A stretch of DNA of 64,000 bases from Perognathus longimembris pacificus (GCF_023159225.1 NC_063162.1:91287880-91351879), one strand, 5' to 3'; shown: positions 47,255-59,020, counted from the stretch's first letter. A program made the numbers and translations. The notes: generated by a model from the sequence alone, not told the origin.

Positions 47255-48414
47255 TAGATTGATTCTTTCCATCACAATATATTATGCCCATAAAACCAAA
47301 ACTAACTTACAAAAAAGTGTCCCTTAGATAAAAAATTGCTATAAGGAACATTATGAAATATGTCTAGAGAAAACTAAGAATCAATCAAAACAACACAACA
47401 AGAATGTCAAAACTGAACTGAAAACTTCAAAATTTCGTTAGTATGTCCCCCAAAGCAGCTGAGTTACTCCAACTGGAATGGGCCCCATGTGATTTCCTAG
47501 TCCCCAAGTTCACAGTGTGAGTTTTACCCAGGCAGCCAAATCTAAATGGGAAAACTTAAAAGTGTTCAATAAACTTTCTTACTGAGATCTGAATGTTATC
47601 CTACTAATAAGTTCCAACTTATATTGCACAGTCTGAGGCATCATTCCCCCAAATGTTATGTTAGCCAAGTTTCCTGGAGAAGCAACTCAACTGTGCAGGA
47701 CATAAGGAGGAGAAGGAAATAGGTGGAGCACAGAAACCAATTTTCAGAATTGCCAAGCAGGGCTCCATCTCTCAAGAGGGGAGCAACCATCTCCACACCT
47801 GGATATCATTAAATGTAACATTGTTGCTGGGGCCAGGATGAAACCAGAGCTGAACTTGGACACTTCAGACTTAACAGCCTCCTGAGACATTGAGAAAATA
47901 GTAAATTTTGGAAATTGTGGTCTCTAAGTTCATGCAACTATCCTTTTACATAAATACAACACAGAGCAAAACAAAGAAAGAAAAAGGTTGCATATGGTTA
48001 CTGTTCTGCTGCCAATATTTTTAATTCAGGAGAAGCAGGGAGGTTCTGTCACAAAAATAGTCTTTTCTAAACTGAAAAGAAAATTTAAATGATCATTTTG
48101 TGAATTTGATTAAAGTAAGCATGGAAACTTCTAGAAAAATGATACAGTAATGTCTTCCCTGCTGGATGCTTATTACTAACATTTACCTGGAAAATGTAGA
48201 CTGTAAATAAATGAGTATACGTTCCAGTTTCCCACACATATTCTGCATGACAGAGGTTTCAGTCAAGAAGACTAATGACTCTCTGAAGGGAAGTTTCAGA
48301 CTCTTAAAGAAGAACAAGAATAGCCTGTTCAAATTAAACTTACATTTAAATAAACTCATGTTGGAAAAATAAACAACTGCTACCTTTTTCAATGCAAACA
48401 GACAGTAATGGTAT
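47254..48414. other. Unique sequence
   Basis: Nothing recognised. Confidence 0.45.
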
Positions 48415-48482
48415 ACATACATATGTATATATAGTGGTATATATATGGTGTATATGATATATGTGTCTATGTATATGTATAA
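48415..48482. repeat. TATG/TATA microsatellite
   Basis: ATACATACATATGTATATATAG with GTGTATATGATATATGTG. Confidence 0.85.
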
Positions 48483-48509
48483 GTATCCCCTTCAAAGAAG
48501 GATGTATTA

Positions 48510-48710
48510 GGGCTGGGGATATGGCCTAGTGGCAAGAGTGCTTGCCTCGTATACATGAAGCCCTGGGTTCGATTCCCCAGCACCACATATACAGAAAATG
48601 GCCAGAAGTGGCGCTGTGGCTCAAGTGGCAGAGTGCTACCCTTGAGCAAAAAGAAGCCAGGGACAGTGCTCAGGCCCTGAGTCCAAGCCCCAGGACTGGC
48701 CAAAAAAAAA
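48510..48710 (+). mobile_element. IDL-Geo-type dimeric SINE, near-consensus
   Basis: Complete copy: GGGCTGGGGATATGGCCTAG, B box GGTTCGATTCC (48566-48576), CCAGAAGTGGCGCTGTGGC, GACAGTGCTCAGGCCCTGAG and a poly-A tail. A perfect 16-bp target duplication (48494-48509 and 48711-48726) shows a recent L1-mediated insertion. Confidence 0.96.
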
Positions 48711-48760
48711 AAAGAAGGATGTATTAGAATCTCCAGGGGAAGACATATGTTTATATTGTA

Positions 48761-48828
48761 ATAACACATAGATAACACATAGATAGGGTTTTAAAAGGTT
48801 TCAAATAGGGTTTTAAAAGGTTTCAAAT
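48761..48828. repeat. Two adjacent short tandem duplications
   Basis: ATAACACATAG occurs twice (about 48761-48782). The 22-bp unit beginning AGGGTTTTAAAAGG occurs twice (48785-48806, 48807-48828). The second unit supplies the target duplication of the next SINE. Confidence 0.9.
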
Positions 48829-48829
48829 A

Positions 48830-49035
48830 GGGCTGGGGATATAGCCTAGTGACAAGAGTGCCTGCCTCGGATACACGAGGCCCTAGGTTCGATTCCCCAG
48901 CACCACATATACAAAAACGGCCAGAAGCGTTGCTGTGGCTCAAGTGGCAGAGTGCTAGCCTTGAGCAAAAAGAAGCCAGGGACAGTGCTCAGGCCCTGAG
49001 TCCAAGCCCCAGGACTGGCCAAAAAAAAAAAAAAA
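48830..49035 (+). mobile_element. IDL-Geo-type dimeric SINE, near-consensus
   Basis: GGGCTGGGGATATAGCCTAG head with GGATACACGAGGCCCTAGG, B box GGTTCGATTCC, Geo module and an A-tail of about 20. An exact 15-bp duplication (48815-48829 and 49036-49050) bounds it. The head variant (TACACGAGGCCCTAGG) matches the copy at 62436, so they are one subfamily. Confidence 0.96.
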
Positions 49036-49069
49036 AAAAGGTTTCAAATAATTTACTATAATGTATAAC

Positions 49070-49535
49070 TTTTTTTTTGGCAGTCCTGGGGTTTGAACTC
49101 AGGATCCTATATTTGCTGAGCACACGTTTTATCTCCTGGTCCCTATGTTCAGTTCTTTTGAATGCTTATTTTTGAGATTAGATCTTACATTTTGTTCTGG
49201 CCATGCCTGAATTGTGATCCTCTTATTTTATGCTCTTCCCTGTAGCCAAAATGATAAATTCACACCACCATATGAGGTTTTTCTGTTGGCATGGAGATCT
49301 AACAAACATTTTTTTTTTTTTGCACTCTCCTGGAATGACAGTCCTCTGGAAATTTGCCTCCCATGTGGATGAGATTACAGACACACAGCAACAGGCACAA
49401 CTATTGGTTGAGATGGAGTCTTATAAAGTTTTTTTTCTCAAACTGACCTCAAACTGCTATCCTTCTGATCTCTACCTCCGGAGTAGCTAGGGTTGGAGGT
49501 GTGAACCTCTAGCACCTAGTTGCATAATTATTTTA
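49070..49535 (-). mobile_element. Two old SINE remnants, minus strand
   Basis: At 49078-49145, GCAGTCCTGGGGTTTGAACTC and GCTGAGCACACG form a reversed ID/Geo-type end. At 49425-49535, CTCAAACTGACCTCAAACTG, CTGATCTCTACCTCCGGAGT and AGCTAGGGTTGGAGGTGTG form a reversed 7SL head. Intervening sequence is degraded. Confidence 0.5.
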
Positions 49536-49744
49536 AGTGATATTTTTCTTTTTAGTAGACTACACTTTTCTCCAATTTGTCAAAGTTTTCAAAGAATTAT
49601 GACCTAAATTTTAACACTAAAATGATGCTCCAAATACTTGGAAATTTTAATTTGGAAAGGCCTAATAGATACAACAACCAACATAAGAAAATAAATCTCT
49701 ATCCTTTGAAGTCATATGGATCTCCGATTCATGCTATATTTCGG

Positions 49745-50165
49745 CTCTCAAATGTCCCCTAGAGATTTGAAGGCTTAGTCCTCAGGGTGATGCTGTGGAG
49801 GCAGTGAAACGTTTAGGAGGTGAGCTGGGATGTAATGAAGAAAATTGGATCATTTTGAAAATGCCTTTGAAAAAATGTTGGGACGCTAACATCTTCCTGT
49901 TTTGCTTTTGCATTTCCCATCAGTTGTGAACTGAACAGACTTTCTCTTCCACAGCAAATTGCCACAGTCCCAATGCCACAGGAACAAGCAACTTATGGAG
50001 AGATCCCTCTGAAATCATGAGTCAAAATAAGTGGACCTTGTGAGACTGATTATTTGGGCCATTCTGTACAGCATTGCAAATCCGCCTGTGCATATAGCTG
50101 TATAAATCTATCAGGTGTGGCACCACAACATACTGTGGGTTGACTAAATTCTCTTCTTAGACAGT
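49745..50165 (+). mobile_element. Probable MaLR-type LTR remnant
   Basis: TTGAAGGCTTAGTCCTCAGG, GTGATGCTGTGGAGGCAG, TTTAGGAGGTGAGCTGGG, GGATCATTTTGAAAATGCC and ATGAGTCAAAATAAG recall MST/MLT-type LTRs (the last resembling GAGCCAAAATAAA). It is diverged, with no bounded ends seen. Confidence 0.45.
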
Positions 50166-52200
50166 GATTGATCTGGGTTTTATTGGCCTAGAACATGTAA
50201 AGCCCTGGGCTTAAAACCAAGAAATTCATACCATTTAGATATTTTAGGGTACTATTATATTACTTATGGGAAAGCATACACTTTATTTTTTTTCCTTGTT
50301 CTTCTTTCTGTCTTACTTAGACCAAAAAGCAATTCTTAAGGTCTCAACTCTGAAAGAGTTTACAGAGTTTTAAGACCAGAGTCTATGTCTAACTCTCCCA
50401 AGGAGAATGTCTATCCACTTCCTTCCTCCAGGCAGGTCAGAACCCTGCTGGTACAATGTATTCCTGTTTACTTAAGCGAGAATTCCTCTGGATGGACTTA
50501 TTCATAGGCATGGATGGTTTTATGATTTGGCAAAGGATGATCTGGCTCCTTTAGCAGGTTTCTTATTGGTGCCTCATAAGATTCTTGCTTTGCAAGCATC
50601 TTGTTTAGTAAACAAAACTAAACTGGTAGCAAGATATCTTGCACCTCTGTACTTGGGTGGAATGAGAAGAGAGGCTGAGCTATAAAGAGAAGCCAATGTT
50701 CCCTCTTCATCAGCTGGGGTCTTGTGAAATCACGTTTTAATTTGTCAGGCTCTTCCACTGACTGCATCACCAAAACTAGAAATTTGATGAATCTTCTCCC
50801 AATAGATGAGAATCTGTTTCCATTAAAGGAAGTTGGAGCATGCCAAAGTCTCCGAGGACATTTAACAAACTTCAAGTTGTTTTTGAGTGATGACACCAAC
50901 TGACCAACAAGTGTATAGTCTCAGTTAATAACATTCCTGCTTGAATTGATAAATTGTTATACTTCAGCTTTCTGTGAAACCGACAAGGTTGTCACTGCAT
51001 TACAGTTTAGACTAGGTGATTTCTGGCCAGCCTACTGACAACTTCCTTTCTTGCTGCCAGACAACTTCAGGCCCTGGCCTGACATTCCATGCCTCTTGTG
51101 ACTTCTTCTACCCTCCCTCCCTCACTCCTGTCTTCTTCATCTCACTAGAATAAGTGATCACTACACTCAAACCAAATTTTTACTAGTTTTTGAGTTTGAC
51201 TCCTATGAAGAAACACTGCCAATCATTGAACAACATGATGAAGAACAATGAAGTTGTTTCCAAATGCATGCCCCCTCCCTGAGTATAACCATGTTGTCCT
51301 AGTGTAGAAAAAGAAAGAATTGTTCTAATTATTGTATAAGTTAAGTTATATATTGAAAAAATTGACACTTATATTTTAAAATAGCAAACATGTATTAACT
51401 TTCTCTGGTAGCCTTTAAGAGAATTAGCATGAACTCAGAAGATTTGTACTTGTAACAATAATATTGTCTTCTGGTTATTTTCATTTATTAACTAAAAATT
51501 ATTCTCTCCACTTGGATTTCTCTTGTGTTATCAATAAAGATTGAATGTTTTTGAATTTCTTAGTACTACAGAAAAGGATGGGAGAAAAGCAGGGAATGAA
51601 GGAAGATGGTTTCTGAACTTCAATCTTGTATCAAATATTCCATTGATCTTCAGGATTAAAAGCACAGTAAATGTACATTCTAATATATTAAAAATGCTGT
51701 ATTTAACTTAGAAAATGTTCATGTATGGGGTTTATTGATTTAAATTATGTTTATTTATTATGCTTATTGTTTTAAATTATGCATACTTATTGTACATACC
51801 TATAGTGAAACATGGGATGTTCCAACACACATAGTCTGTCAGCAATGCTCAAATCACAGTAAACATGTCCATGGATGCAATCATTTTTCATTTCTTTGTG
51901 AAGACAACCTGTAGATTTTTTTCTAGCTCTTTTGAAATATCCAGTACATTGTCATTAACTATAGTCCTCAAACTGCCTTATAGATTACCAGAGCTCATTT
52001 CTCCCTTCTTTCACTTAGTACCTGATGATCAACTTTTCTCCAACTTTCCCTCTACTTTACCCACCTCAGCCTCTAAAAATTGTTTAATATAACACTGATT
52101 TCAGCTAAATGAAATGGATTTTTATTTTTCTCCTATAAAATATTATCTTAATGGGACCCTAAAAATAGTCATAGGTTTTGTATACTCAGAAAATAAACAA
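50166..52200. other. Unique sequence
   Basis: A 93-codon open frame at 50618-50899 (minus) contains FVKCPRRLWHAPTSFNG and KREHWLLFIAQPLFSFHP. I do not recognise it and find no start context or conservation pattern. No other feature was seen. Confidence 0.4.
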
Positions 52201-52204
52201 ATGA

Positions 52205-52318
52205 GGAAGGGGGTAACACTGTTCAAAAAGAAATTTGCTTGTCACATTTCTTATGTAACTGTAGACCCTCTGTACACATTTTCACAATAAAATTTAAATT
52301 AAAAATAAAACAAAAAAG
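52205..52318 (+). mobile_element. Short L1 3'-end fragment
   Basis: GAGGAAGGGGGTAACACTG, TTCTTATGTAACTGTAGACC, CTCTGTACACATTTTCACAA, TAAAATTTAAA: the L1 terminus and A-rich tail, diverged. Confidence 0.7.
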
Positions 52319-54379
52319 AAAGAAACATACTTGTGAATTTGTAGATGTGTTTTAAATATCAACTTTTATATACTAAAATGGTCATATCAAATTTATCTTA
52401 TTTTCTGGCTTGAAAATGAAAAGTTCATGCTTTATACAGTTAAAAAACTGCATATCTTCAATTACTTCCAGCATTCTTTCTTTTAATTGTTTCTGATAAA
52501 AATATAATGATGTTTATCATGTTTATGAACATCCTCCAGAACATTGATTAGTAAGTAGGATAATTTAGTCTGAAAACTCTTCCTCCTAAGATTTAGATGA
52601 AGATAAATTATGTTCACAGAGCACAGTGTTTAGACTGAAGAATTTTAAAACAAGTTGTAATAATAACAACAACAACATTCCAATACTATTAGCTAATTGA
52701 ATTTAAATTCAAAAAGCAGGTGTTTAAAACTTAAAAAATTAAGTGATGACAAAGGAGTCTTCAAATTATTACCAGACAATTAACTGAATATTACTGCTTC
52801 ATAGTAGAGTAGGCAATCCTTTTCTATGTTAATTATATACAGTATGCCTTACATTTGATATAGATCTATCTCTCTGAAATGGAGAAGTCATTCTGTGACT
52901 CCTATCCTAACTTTATCTAAGGGTGCAGTCCTCAGGCACAGGATCTATGTGATCTCTGTCCTATTTCTGTGGTCTGAGTGGTATGAATCTCATTAGTAGA
53001 ACTAATAAACAAATGAGAATTAGGGATGAATGAACTATTATGGACTCAGTAAACCAGAAAAGTCCTAACATAAAGAAGAAATAGTACCAAAGTGTTCTAT
53101 AGACTCAATATAATCTTCACTGAAATCATAATGATATCTTCACAAAGCTAGAAAAAAATTTAAGTTTACATGAATATATAGAAAAATTGCTGAGATTTCC
53201 ATATTAAAATTTTTATTTTTCAAAAAAATTTAACATTAATAATTTTATAATAAATGTATGATCACTTGAGTATTTACAATACTCCAGACACTGTAATAAC
53301 CCCTTATGTGTATAATTTTTTTAAAACTCCTTAATAGTCTACAAATATAGCCTTATTCTACTAACTTGACACATAACGGAAATGAAGATCTGAAACTAAA
53401 TCTTTCACTGCTTGTAGCTAGATTGTTAATAGAGAACAGGTTGGATTCAGAATGCATTGACTCCAAGTAGGCAAAATTAATCCACTGTGACACGGATTGA
53501 AAATGCAGTAAATTCAATCTCAGTTCATTCTTGCCTAAAAACTCTCAATTCTATTAGTATGGATTTCATCTTCCAGTTAATTCTGTCATTTGAATTTCTT
53601 TAATAGAAACATGGACAAAATTTATCTTTTCTCCTTTATTCCCTGCATAAAAAATGGCTATTTCATACCGTTATCAAGATGAATTGCCTTAGACTCCATA
53701 TCTTATATTATATTCATGGTTCCAGTGAAAATATTCAAAATACCTGAATCCAGAAACAATGGCTTCTGTGGTAGAGATCAGCTGAAATAATCCCACTGAA
53801 ATTGATAATTACCAACACTGCCAAATAAAGAAAATCCTAATGGGCTGCTTCTCTCGTCTATTACATACTGAATTGTCATAACAAATCTTAACTCTTTTTT
53901 GTCAGCACATACATTCTTTCATAGGGAAACAGGAACCACAGTGATCACTCTTCAGACACTTCCAAAAATGAGATCTATGCCAGGTTCATAGATTTATGAG
54001 ATCTGTGTTTGGGTCTCTCTGCCAAGGACTCAGAGCAGGAGGATGTTTGTATTGCCATTGTCCTCTTTTAGTTCTGCAAGGATTCCCCTCTGTGTTTCTC
54101 TAGCCTCTTCCTCTCTGATGGACCATCCTAAGACCAAGATAAACAGAGAAGGAGGATTTGTTAGTTAATCTTTTGTTTTATAAATCCTATTCAAATTCCT
54201 GTCCTCTTGTGCTCCTCTCTGAATGTTTTAGCTGTTGCTGACTTTCATCGTGTTTCTCCTATTTGAAACAGCAAGAAAAAAAATCTATCCAAAACATTCT
54301 GTCAGTACCCTTTGTGTTATAAAAATTAAACTCTCAGAATTCTCTTGAAAGGCCTTTTCTTCCTGTATGATCCCATTCT
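52319..54379 (+). other. Mostly unique sequence with an old L1 ORF2 scrap at 53085-53200
   Basis: ATAGACTCAATATAATCTTC, ATGATATCTTCACAAAGC, AAATTTAAGTTTACATGAAT matches the TFFTELEKTILKFIW-type region of old L1 in decayed form. The remainder is unassigned. Confidence 0.45.
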
Positions 54380-54625
54380 TCTTTTTTTTTTTTGTTTTCT
54401 TTTTTGTTGCCAGTCCTGGGGCTTGAACTTCAAGCCTGGGCTCTGTCCCTGGACCTCTCTGTGTGGCACTTGAGCCAGAGCACCACTTCTGGCTTCTTCT
54501 GAGTAGTTTATTGGAGATAAGAGTATCATGGACTTTCCTGTACCAGCTGGCTTCAAACCACGATCCTCAAATCTCAGCCTCCTGTGTAGCTAGGATTACA
54601 TGTGCAAGCCACTGGAACCTGGTTA
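54380..54625 (-). mobile_element. SINE with 7SL/B1-like head and Geo tail, minus strand
   Basis: A T-rich tail, TTGCCAGTCCTGGGGCTTG, TCTGTCCCTGGACCTCTCTG, GCACTTGAGCCAGAGCACC, AGTATCATGGACTTTCC, then the reversed head CCTCAAATCTCAGCCTCCTG, GTAGCTAGGATTACATGTGC. Full-length copy. Confidence 0.9.
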
Positions 54626-54964
54626 AGATCACAGTTTTTGAAGACCATTCCAAAAGAGAGTGTCTTTGCTTCATACTTTATTCACTTTCAACTTCAAATG
54701 ATGGCTTTCTAGTCTATACCTCTGCCATTTGCATTTCTGAGAGCCATATCTGGTTTTGCCTTTGCTGGTTATCTCAGTCTCAATGTTCCAACAGAATCAA
54801 GTCTCTTCTGATTTTATATTTTAAAAGCTGTAAATCACCTCCAAATAACATCCTCTTAGTAGTGAAAATAAGAAATCTGGTGATTCTTCTTTTACCCCCT
54901 CTACCTCTACACACGGCCTGTCCTTTTAACTGTGTATCTATGTGTTTATGTATGTATTTGTGTA
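54626..54964. other. Unique sequence
   Basis: Nothing recognised. Confidence 0.4.
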
Positions 54965-55270
54965 TTTATTCACATACATTTTTTCAGAATTTAAAAGTTG
55001 TACAAAGGGGTTACAATTTAGTGTATCTGTCTATGTGACCAGTGTCTCCTGCTCAGAGTCTCACCTTCCATCAATCTTTCACATTCCATATATTCCAATT
55101 GCATCATTTTCCAGTTTCCTTTATCATGTGTGCACATTGAGGACTCATGCTCTCCCCTTTTTCATTTACACTTTCTACCCACTAGCTCTCCCCTTACAAT
55201 CTTGTTTCAGCTTTGGTCTCCATTTTGTTAAACTGATAAGTACTCAAGTTTACTCCATGGAGATTCTCTC
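54965..55270 (-). mobile_element. Old L1 3' UTR fragment, minus strand
   Basis: CAGAATTTAAAAGTTGTACAA, AGGGGTTACAATTTAGTG, then pyrimidine-rich sequence. This is the reversed older L1 terminus seen also at 17600. Confidence 0.55.
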
Positions 55271-55294
55271 CATCTTATACAATACGTTAGTCAA

Positions 55295-55355
55295 TTAAAT
55301 CATATATATATATATTTATATATATATGCATACACATATATGCATTCATATGTGA
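55295..55355. repeat. TA/TATG microsatellite
   Basis: ATATATATATATTTATATATA then CATACACATATATGCATTC. Confidence 0.9.
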
Positions 55356-55369
55356 TTATATGGGAGGTT

Positions 55370-55580
55370 GTATTTGGGGCATGAGTTCCACACATGAAAG
55401 AAAACATGAGACAAAGGGATACCACTTAGGTATTTATCTGAAAAATATACATCAGGCCACAGCAAAAGCACCTGCACACCCATATTTATTACAGCACAGT
55501 TAACATTGGCCAAGTTCTGGGAATAACCCAGCTGCCTCCCCATCAGATGAAGACATTTTTAAAATGTGGTATACTATAAT
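55370..55580 (+). mobile_element. Old L1 ORF2 fragment
   Basis: CTGCACACCCATATTTATTA, CAGCACAGTTAACATTGGCC and AAGTTCTGGGAATAACCCAG match the L1 TPMFIAALFTIAKxW-type segment with decay. Confidence 0.65.
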
Positions 55581-55917
55581 TAATTAATTTATTTATGCAT
55601 CCATTCAGCCATTCAATGAGTTCACCAAGGAGCTATTATGGTTTAGGAACACTGAAGTAAGAGGAAGCAAAGGTAAATTTTATTTCTATGCCTATGGATA
55701 AATATCAGATTTGGTTTTCAGATTTTCTTCTTAAATGATTTTTTGTGAGGATCACATTAAACAAATATACAACACTGATTTAGGACAGGGTGCTGCTGAT
55801 CTCTCCATGCGTAAATGTTTTTATTAGACTTTCCAACATACAAAATGCCTTGATTTAATTCTAAAAAGATATAATCATCAAGTTTATTAGAACAAGTCCA
55901 CAGCCTCAGTAGATGAC
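55581..55917. other. Unique sequence
   Basis: Nothing recognised. Confidence 0.4.
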
Positions 55918-55920
55918 AAA

Positions 55921-55969
55921 ACTGTAACAGCTAGAAAAATGGCTCCCTAAAAAGTAGAAAAAAGTTACC
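55921..55969 (+). repeat. 49-bp target-site duplication, left copy
   Basis: It begins ACTGTAACAGCTAG and ends AAAAAGTTACC, and is base-for-base identical to 56494-56542. The two copies flank the L1 at 55970-56493. Confidence 0.95.
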
Positions 55970-56493
55970 AGTACAGGTTTAGGCAAGTCATAGCAGAGCA
56001 TCACAAGAACCCAATAGCTATACCCTTATGAACACATAAGATGATGCTAAGTGAAATGAACTCCATGTTATGGAAACAATTGTTATATCACAGTTGTAAC
56101 TACTTTCAACGTCCCATCTGTATCTGTAGCTTCTATTATTGATGATGTTCTTGTATCACCTTCCAGTGGTTGTACCTACACTATCTCTGTAATCTTATCT
56201 GAGTATATTGGAAACTGTGTATACTGGCATTAGAAGTAGGAAATTGAAAGGGAATACCAAAATTGAGAGACACAGGGTAAAAAAAAGACAAACAACTACA
56301 AAAGCAATACTTGCAAAACTGTTTGGTGTAAGTGAACTGAACACCTAAGGGGGGGGAAGGGAAAGGGGGAGGAGGTAGGGGGGGAGAGGAGGGACAAGGT
56401 AACAAACAGTACAAGAAATGTATCCAATGCCTAACGTATGAAACTGTAACCTCTCTGTACATCAGTTTGATAAGAAAAATTTGAAAAAAAAAA
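55970..56493 (+). mobile_element. L1 3' UTR insert (524 bp) with 49-bp target duplication
   Basis: The insert starts inside the L1 3' UTR (CAGGTTTAGGCAAGTCATAG). It contains the CAAAATTGAGAGACACAGGG block and the G-rich tract (56349-56398), and ends ATGAAACTGTAACCTCTCTG with an A-tail. It is wholly non-coding: truncation removed ORF2. The identical flanking copies mark a young insertion. Confidence 0.95.
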
Positions 56494-56542
56494 ACTGTAA
56501 CAGCTAGAAAAATGGCTCCCTAAAAAGTAGAAAAAAGTTACC
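56494..56542 (+). repeat. 49-bp target-site duplication, right copy
   Basis: Identical to 55921-55969. A few extra A residues could belong either to the tail or to the duplication. Confidence 0.95.
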
Positions 56543-57860
56543 TTTAAGAAACAGGGTAGGCTGATGATTTAACCAAAGTTAAGTTTGAGTCTCAAGAAGA
56601 ATAATCAATGATTGAAACAAATTGTTGTTCCTTTCTTTGTACCTAAAAGAACATGCTTATCTTCCTACAGATATCTGTGTGGATAGAGTCAAAATAGCAC
56701 TAAAAAAAAGTATAACATATGTTTGTTGCATTTGGAATTGCTACTGGTTTGTAAACTGTTCTATAACTTGCTTATTGCTTTCTGAACTATTATAAAAATA
56801 GCATATTCAGTGTGTTCTCACTCCTTAGGATATTGGAGAAGCTCAATGAGAGTGAAGGGAATAAAATGAATGATGAGATGTTTACCATGCAAATCTCAGT
56901 GCCACAACTAATGCAATATTTCTTCTTTTCACTAATTCATATTTTATGAGCCCTATTTTTAACTACATGCCTCCTTCTCCATTGACTTAGATGACGCTCC
57001 AGGGAGTCTGCTGCACACAGAAGACATTTGTATTGATATTTCTAAAATGAACTTACACATTTGGTAGACTATGTCTGATTCATCTGTATCTACTCTTTTG
57101 ACATGATGGAGCAACACTTTGATACTACTTGATTACTCATTCTTCCATTTATGACACTCTCCAGGATGGCTAATGAAGAAAAAAAGGCAATACTCATCCA
57201 TACCACCCCCAAAGACTAGGTTTTAGAAGATGTGTTTAAAAGAGCCATGCCTGTTTTAGATTAGGACAAGATGTCAAACTTTCCCACATAGATAGATGCT
57301 TGCCTAGCTCACATTAATAATTTGCTACTCTATTTCTGGAAAGAGAACTTTGACTTTCATCTGGAGAACCCGCTTTCTCCTTGTTTTGCTCTGGACTATT
57401 TGAGGCTCCCCCATCCCCCACCTTCATGATTCAATCAACGCAACTTACTAACTCAGAATAAACAAATGATATAACTTGGAAATAAAATTTCACTGTATAA
57501 GAAAGGCGTACATTTTGCTGGGCCGTTCTTCTGGACTCCACCACTTATCCCAAAGAAAATAATCAGTACATCCACTAAAAGAAAACCAATGCATACTATC
57601 ACTGTAATTTCTTTGGGTATATTTTCACTTGAAATCTTAAATTATGGCTGATTTGTAGCTTTGAATCCAATATTTCTACTTCTTTAGATTTTACAACGCA
57701 GTTTAAAATGTTTTATCTTTGCAATTTCATAGCTGCCTCCTTCTTCCAACTATTAGTTCCTTTCCATGCCCTGAGTAAGTAATGTAAGATGACAAGCTAC
57801 ATACCAAAATTATAATTATTAGAACAGGTATCAGTAAAGTTGAAAACACAAAATAAATAA
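56543..57860. other. Unique sequence
   Basis: No gene or repeat is recognised. Confidence 0.45.
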
Positions 57861-57864
57861 GAAT

Positions 57865-59020
57865 ACCAATAAATCAAAATCTAGTCCTTTGGAAAGATCA
57901 ATAAAATTGATTCAGCAAGACTAACCAAGAACTAAGAGATAAGTACAAACACAATTTTCAGAAATAAAAGATGTATTAGTCTCTGTCCCACTCTACATGC
58001 AACTCTCTGCTCACACACTGATAAATAAGAATAAATTATTCAATTTCTTTGGAAGACATGAGGCCTGAAAACTCACACAGGAATTAAAAATCCATCTGAA
58101 TATGCTTATATCTTAAATGATTAAATAATACTTAATAACATTTCCCCAAGCCCCAGTAGGCCCAAATAGACTCACTGTGAATTTTAACAGTATTTAAAGA
58201 AAAAATACCCATTTGCCTCCAATCTGTTTCAGAAGAGAAGCAGAATAAATATTTGCTAACTCATTTAACAAAATAAATATTGCTCTAATACTAAACTCAG
58301 AAAAAAAAAGACTATATGAGAAAAGGAAACCAAGACCAATTTCCCTCATAAACAAAAATAGAGAAAAAGCTTGCCACATTTCATCAAATCAAATCAAAAA
58401 AGGAATAAAACTACTAGCTCAACATGACAAAGCAAGATTTATTGAAATTTTACAAGCCTAATTCAATGTTTAAAAGTCTATCTGGGGGGCTGGGAATATG
58501 GCCTAGTGGCAAGAGTGCTTGCCTCCTACACATGAAGCTCTCGGTTTGATTCCCCAGCACCACATATATGGAAAACGGCCAGAAGGGGCGCTGTGGCTCA
58601 GGTGGCAGAGTGTTAGCCTTGAGCGAGAAGCCAGGGATGGTGCTCAGGCTCTGAGTCCAAGGCCCAGGACTGGCAAAAAAAAAAAAAAAAAAAAGTCTAT
58701 CTGTATGTCTAGCACATCTACAGCCAGAGATAATAATCATATGATCATATCCTTTAATGTAGAGAAAGAATCTATCAATACCCAAATCCAGGTAAAACAA
58801 AAGCTCTAAACAAACCAGGAACACAGTAAAATTACCTCAAGTTGATAACAAATATCTTCAAAAAGCTTTCAGTTGATAACGTAATTAATGAAAAAGAATG
58901 GCATCATTTTTCTCCAAGACCAGGAAAAACACAATGGTCTCTTCATTTGCCACTTTATATTCAGGATTTTATCAGAAGTCTTAGAGGAATGGTACCAAAA
59001 AGGAAAATAAAGGGAACAAC
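57865..59020 (+). mobile_element. Ancient L1 ORF2 fragment, interrupted by a SINE
   Basis: Decayed L1 reverse-transcriptase-region text runs in order. GAAAGATCAATAAAATTGATT and AGACTAACCAAGAAC come first, then CCAGTAGGCCCAAATAGAC and GTGAATTTTAACAG. Next come GACCAATTTCCCTCATAAAC and ATGACAAAGCAAGATTTATTG. After the SINE at 58485-58690 the text resumes with AGCACATCTACAGC, CATATGATCATATCC and ACCAGGAAAAACACAATGG. Many indels and stops; no functional motif is intact. Confidence 0.7.
58485..58690 (+). mobile_element. IDL-Geo-type dimeric SINE
   Basis: GGGGGCTGGGAATATGGCC, GCTCTCGGTTTGATTCC, CGGCCAGAAGGGGCGCTGTG. Exact 13-bp duplication AAAAGTCTATCTG (58472-58484, 58691-58703). It inserted into the ancient L1. 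Confidence 0.95.

Noticed and set aside
46897..47327. Overlapping open frames of 70-121 codons
   Set aside because: They are produced by the TC-rich tract and CA repeat in several frames at once.
50618..50899. 93-codon minus-strand frame considered as a gene fragment
   Set aside because: The translation is not recognisable and no conserved pattern or flanking exon signal was seen; it is left as unassigned.
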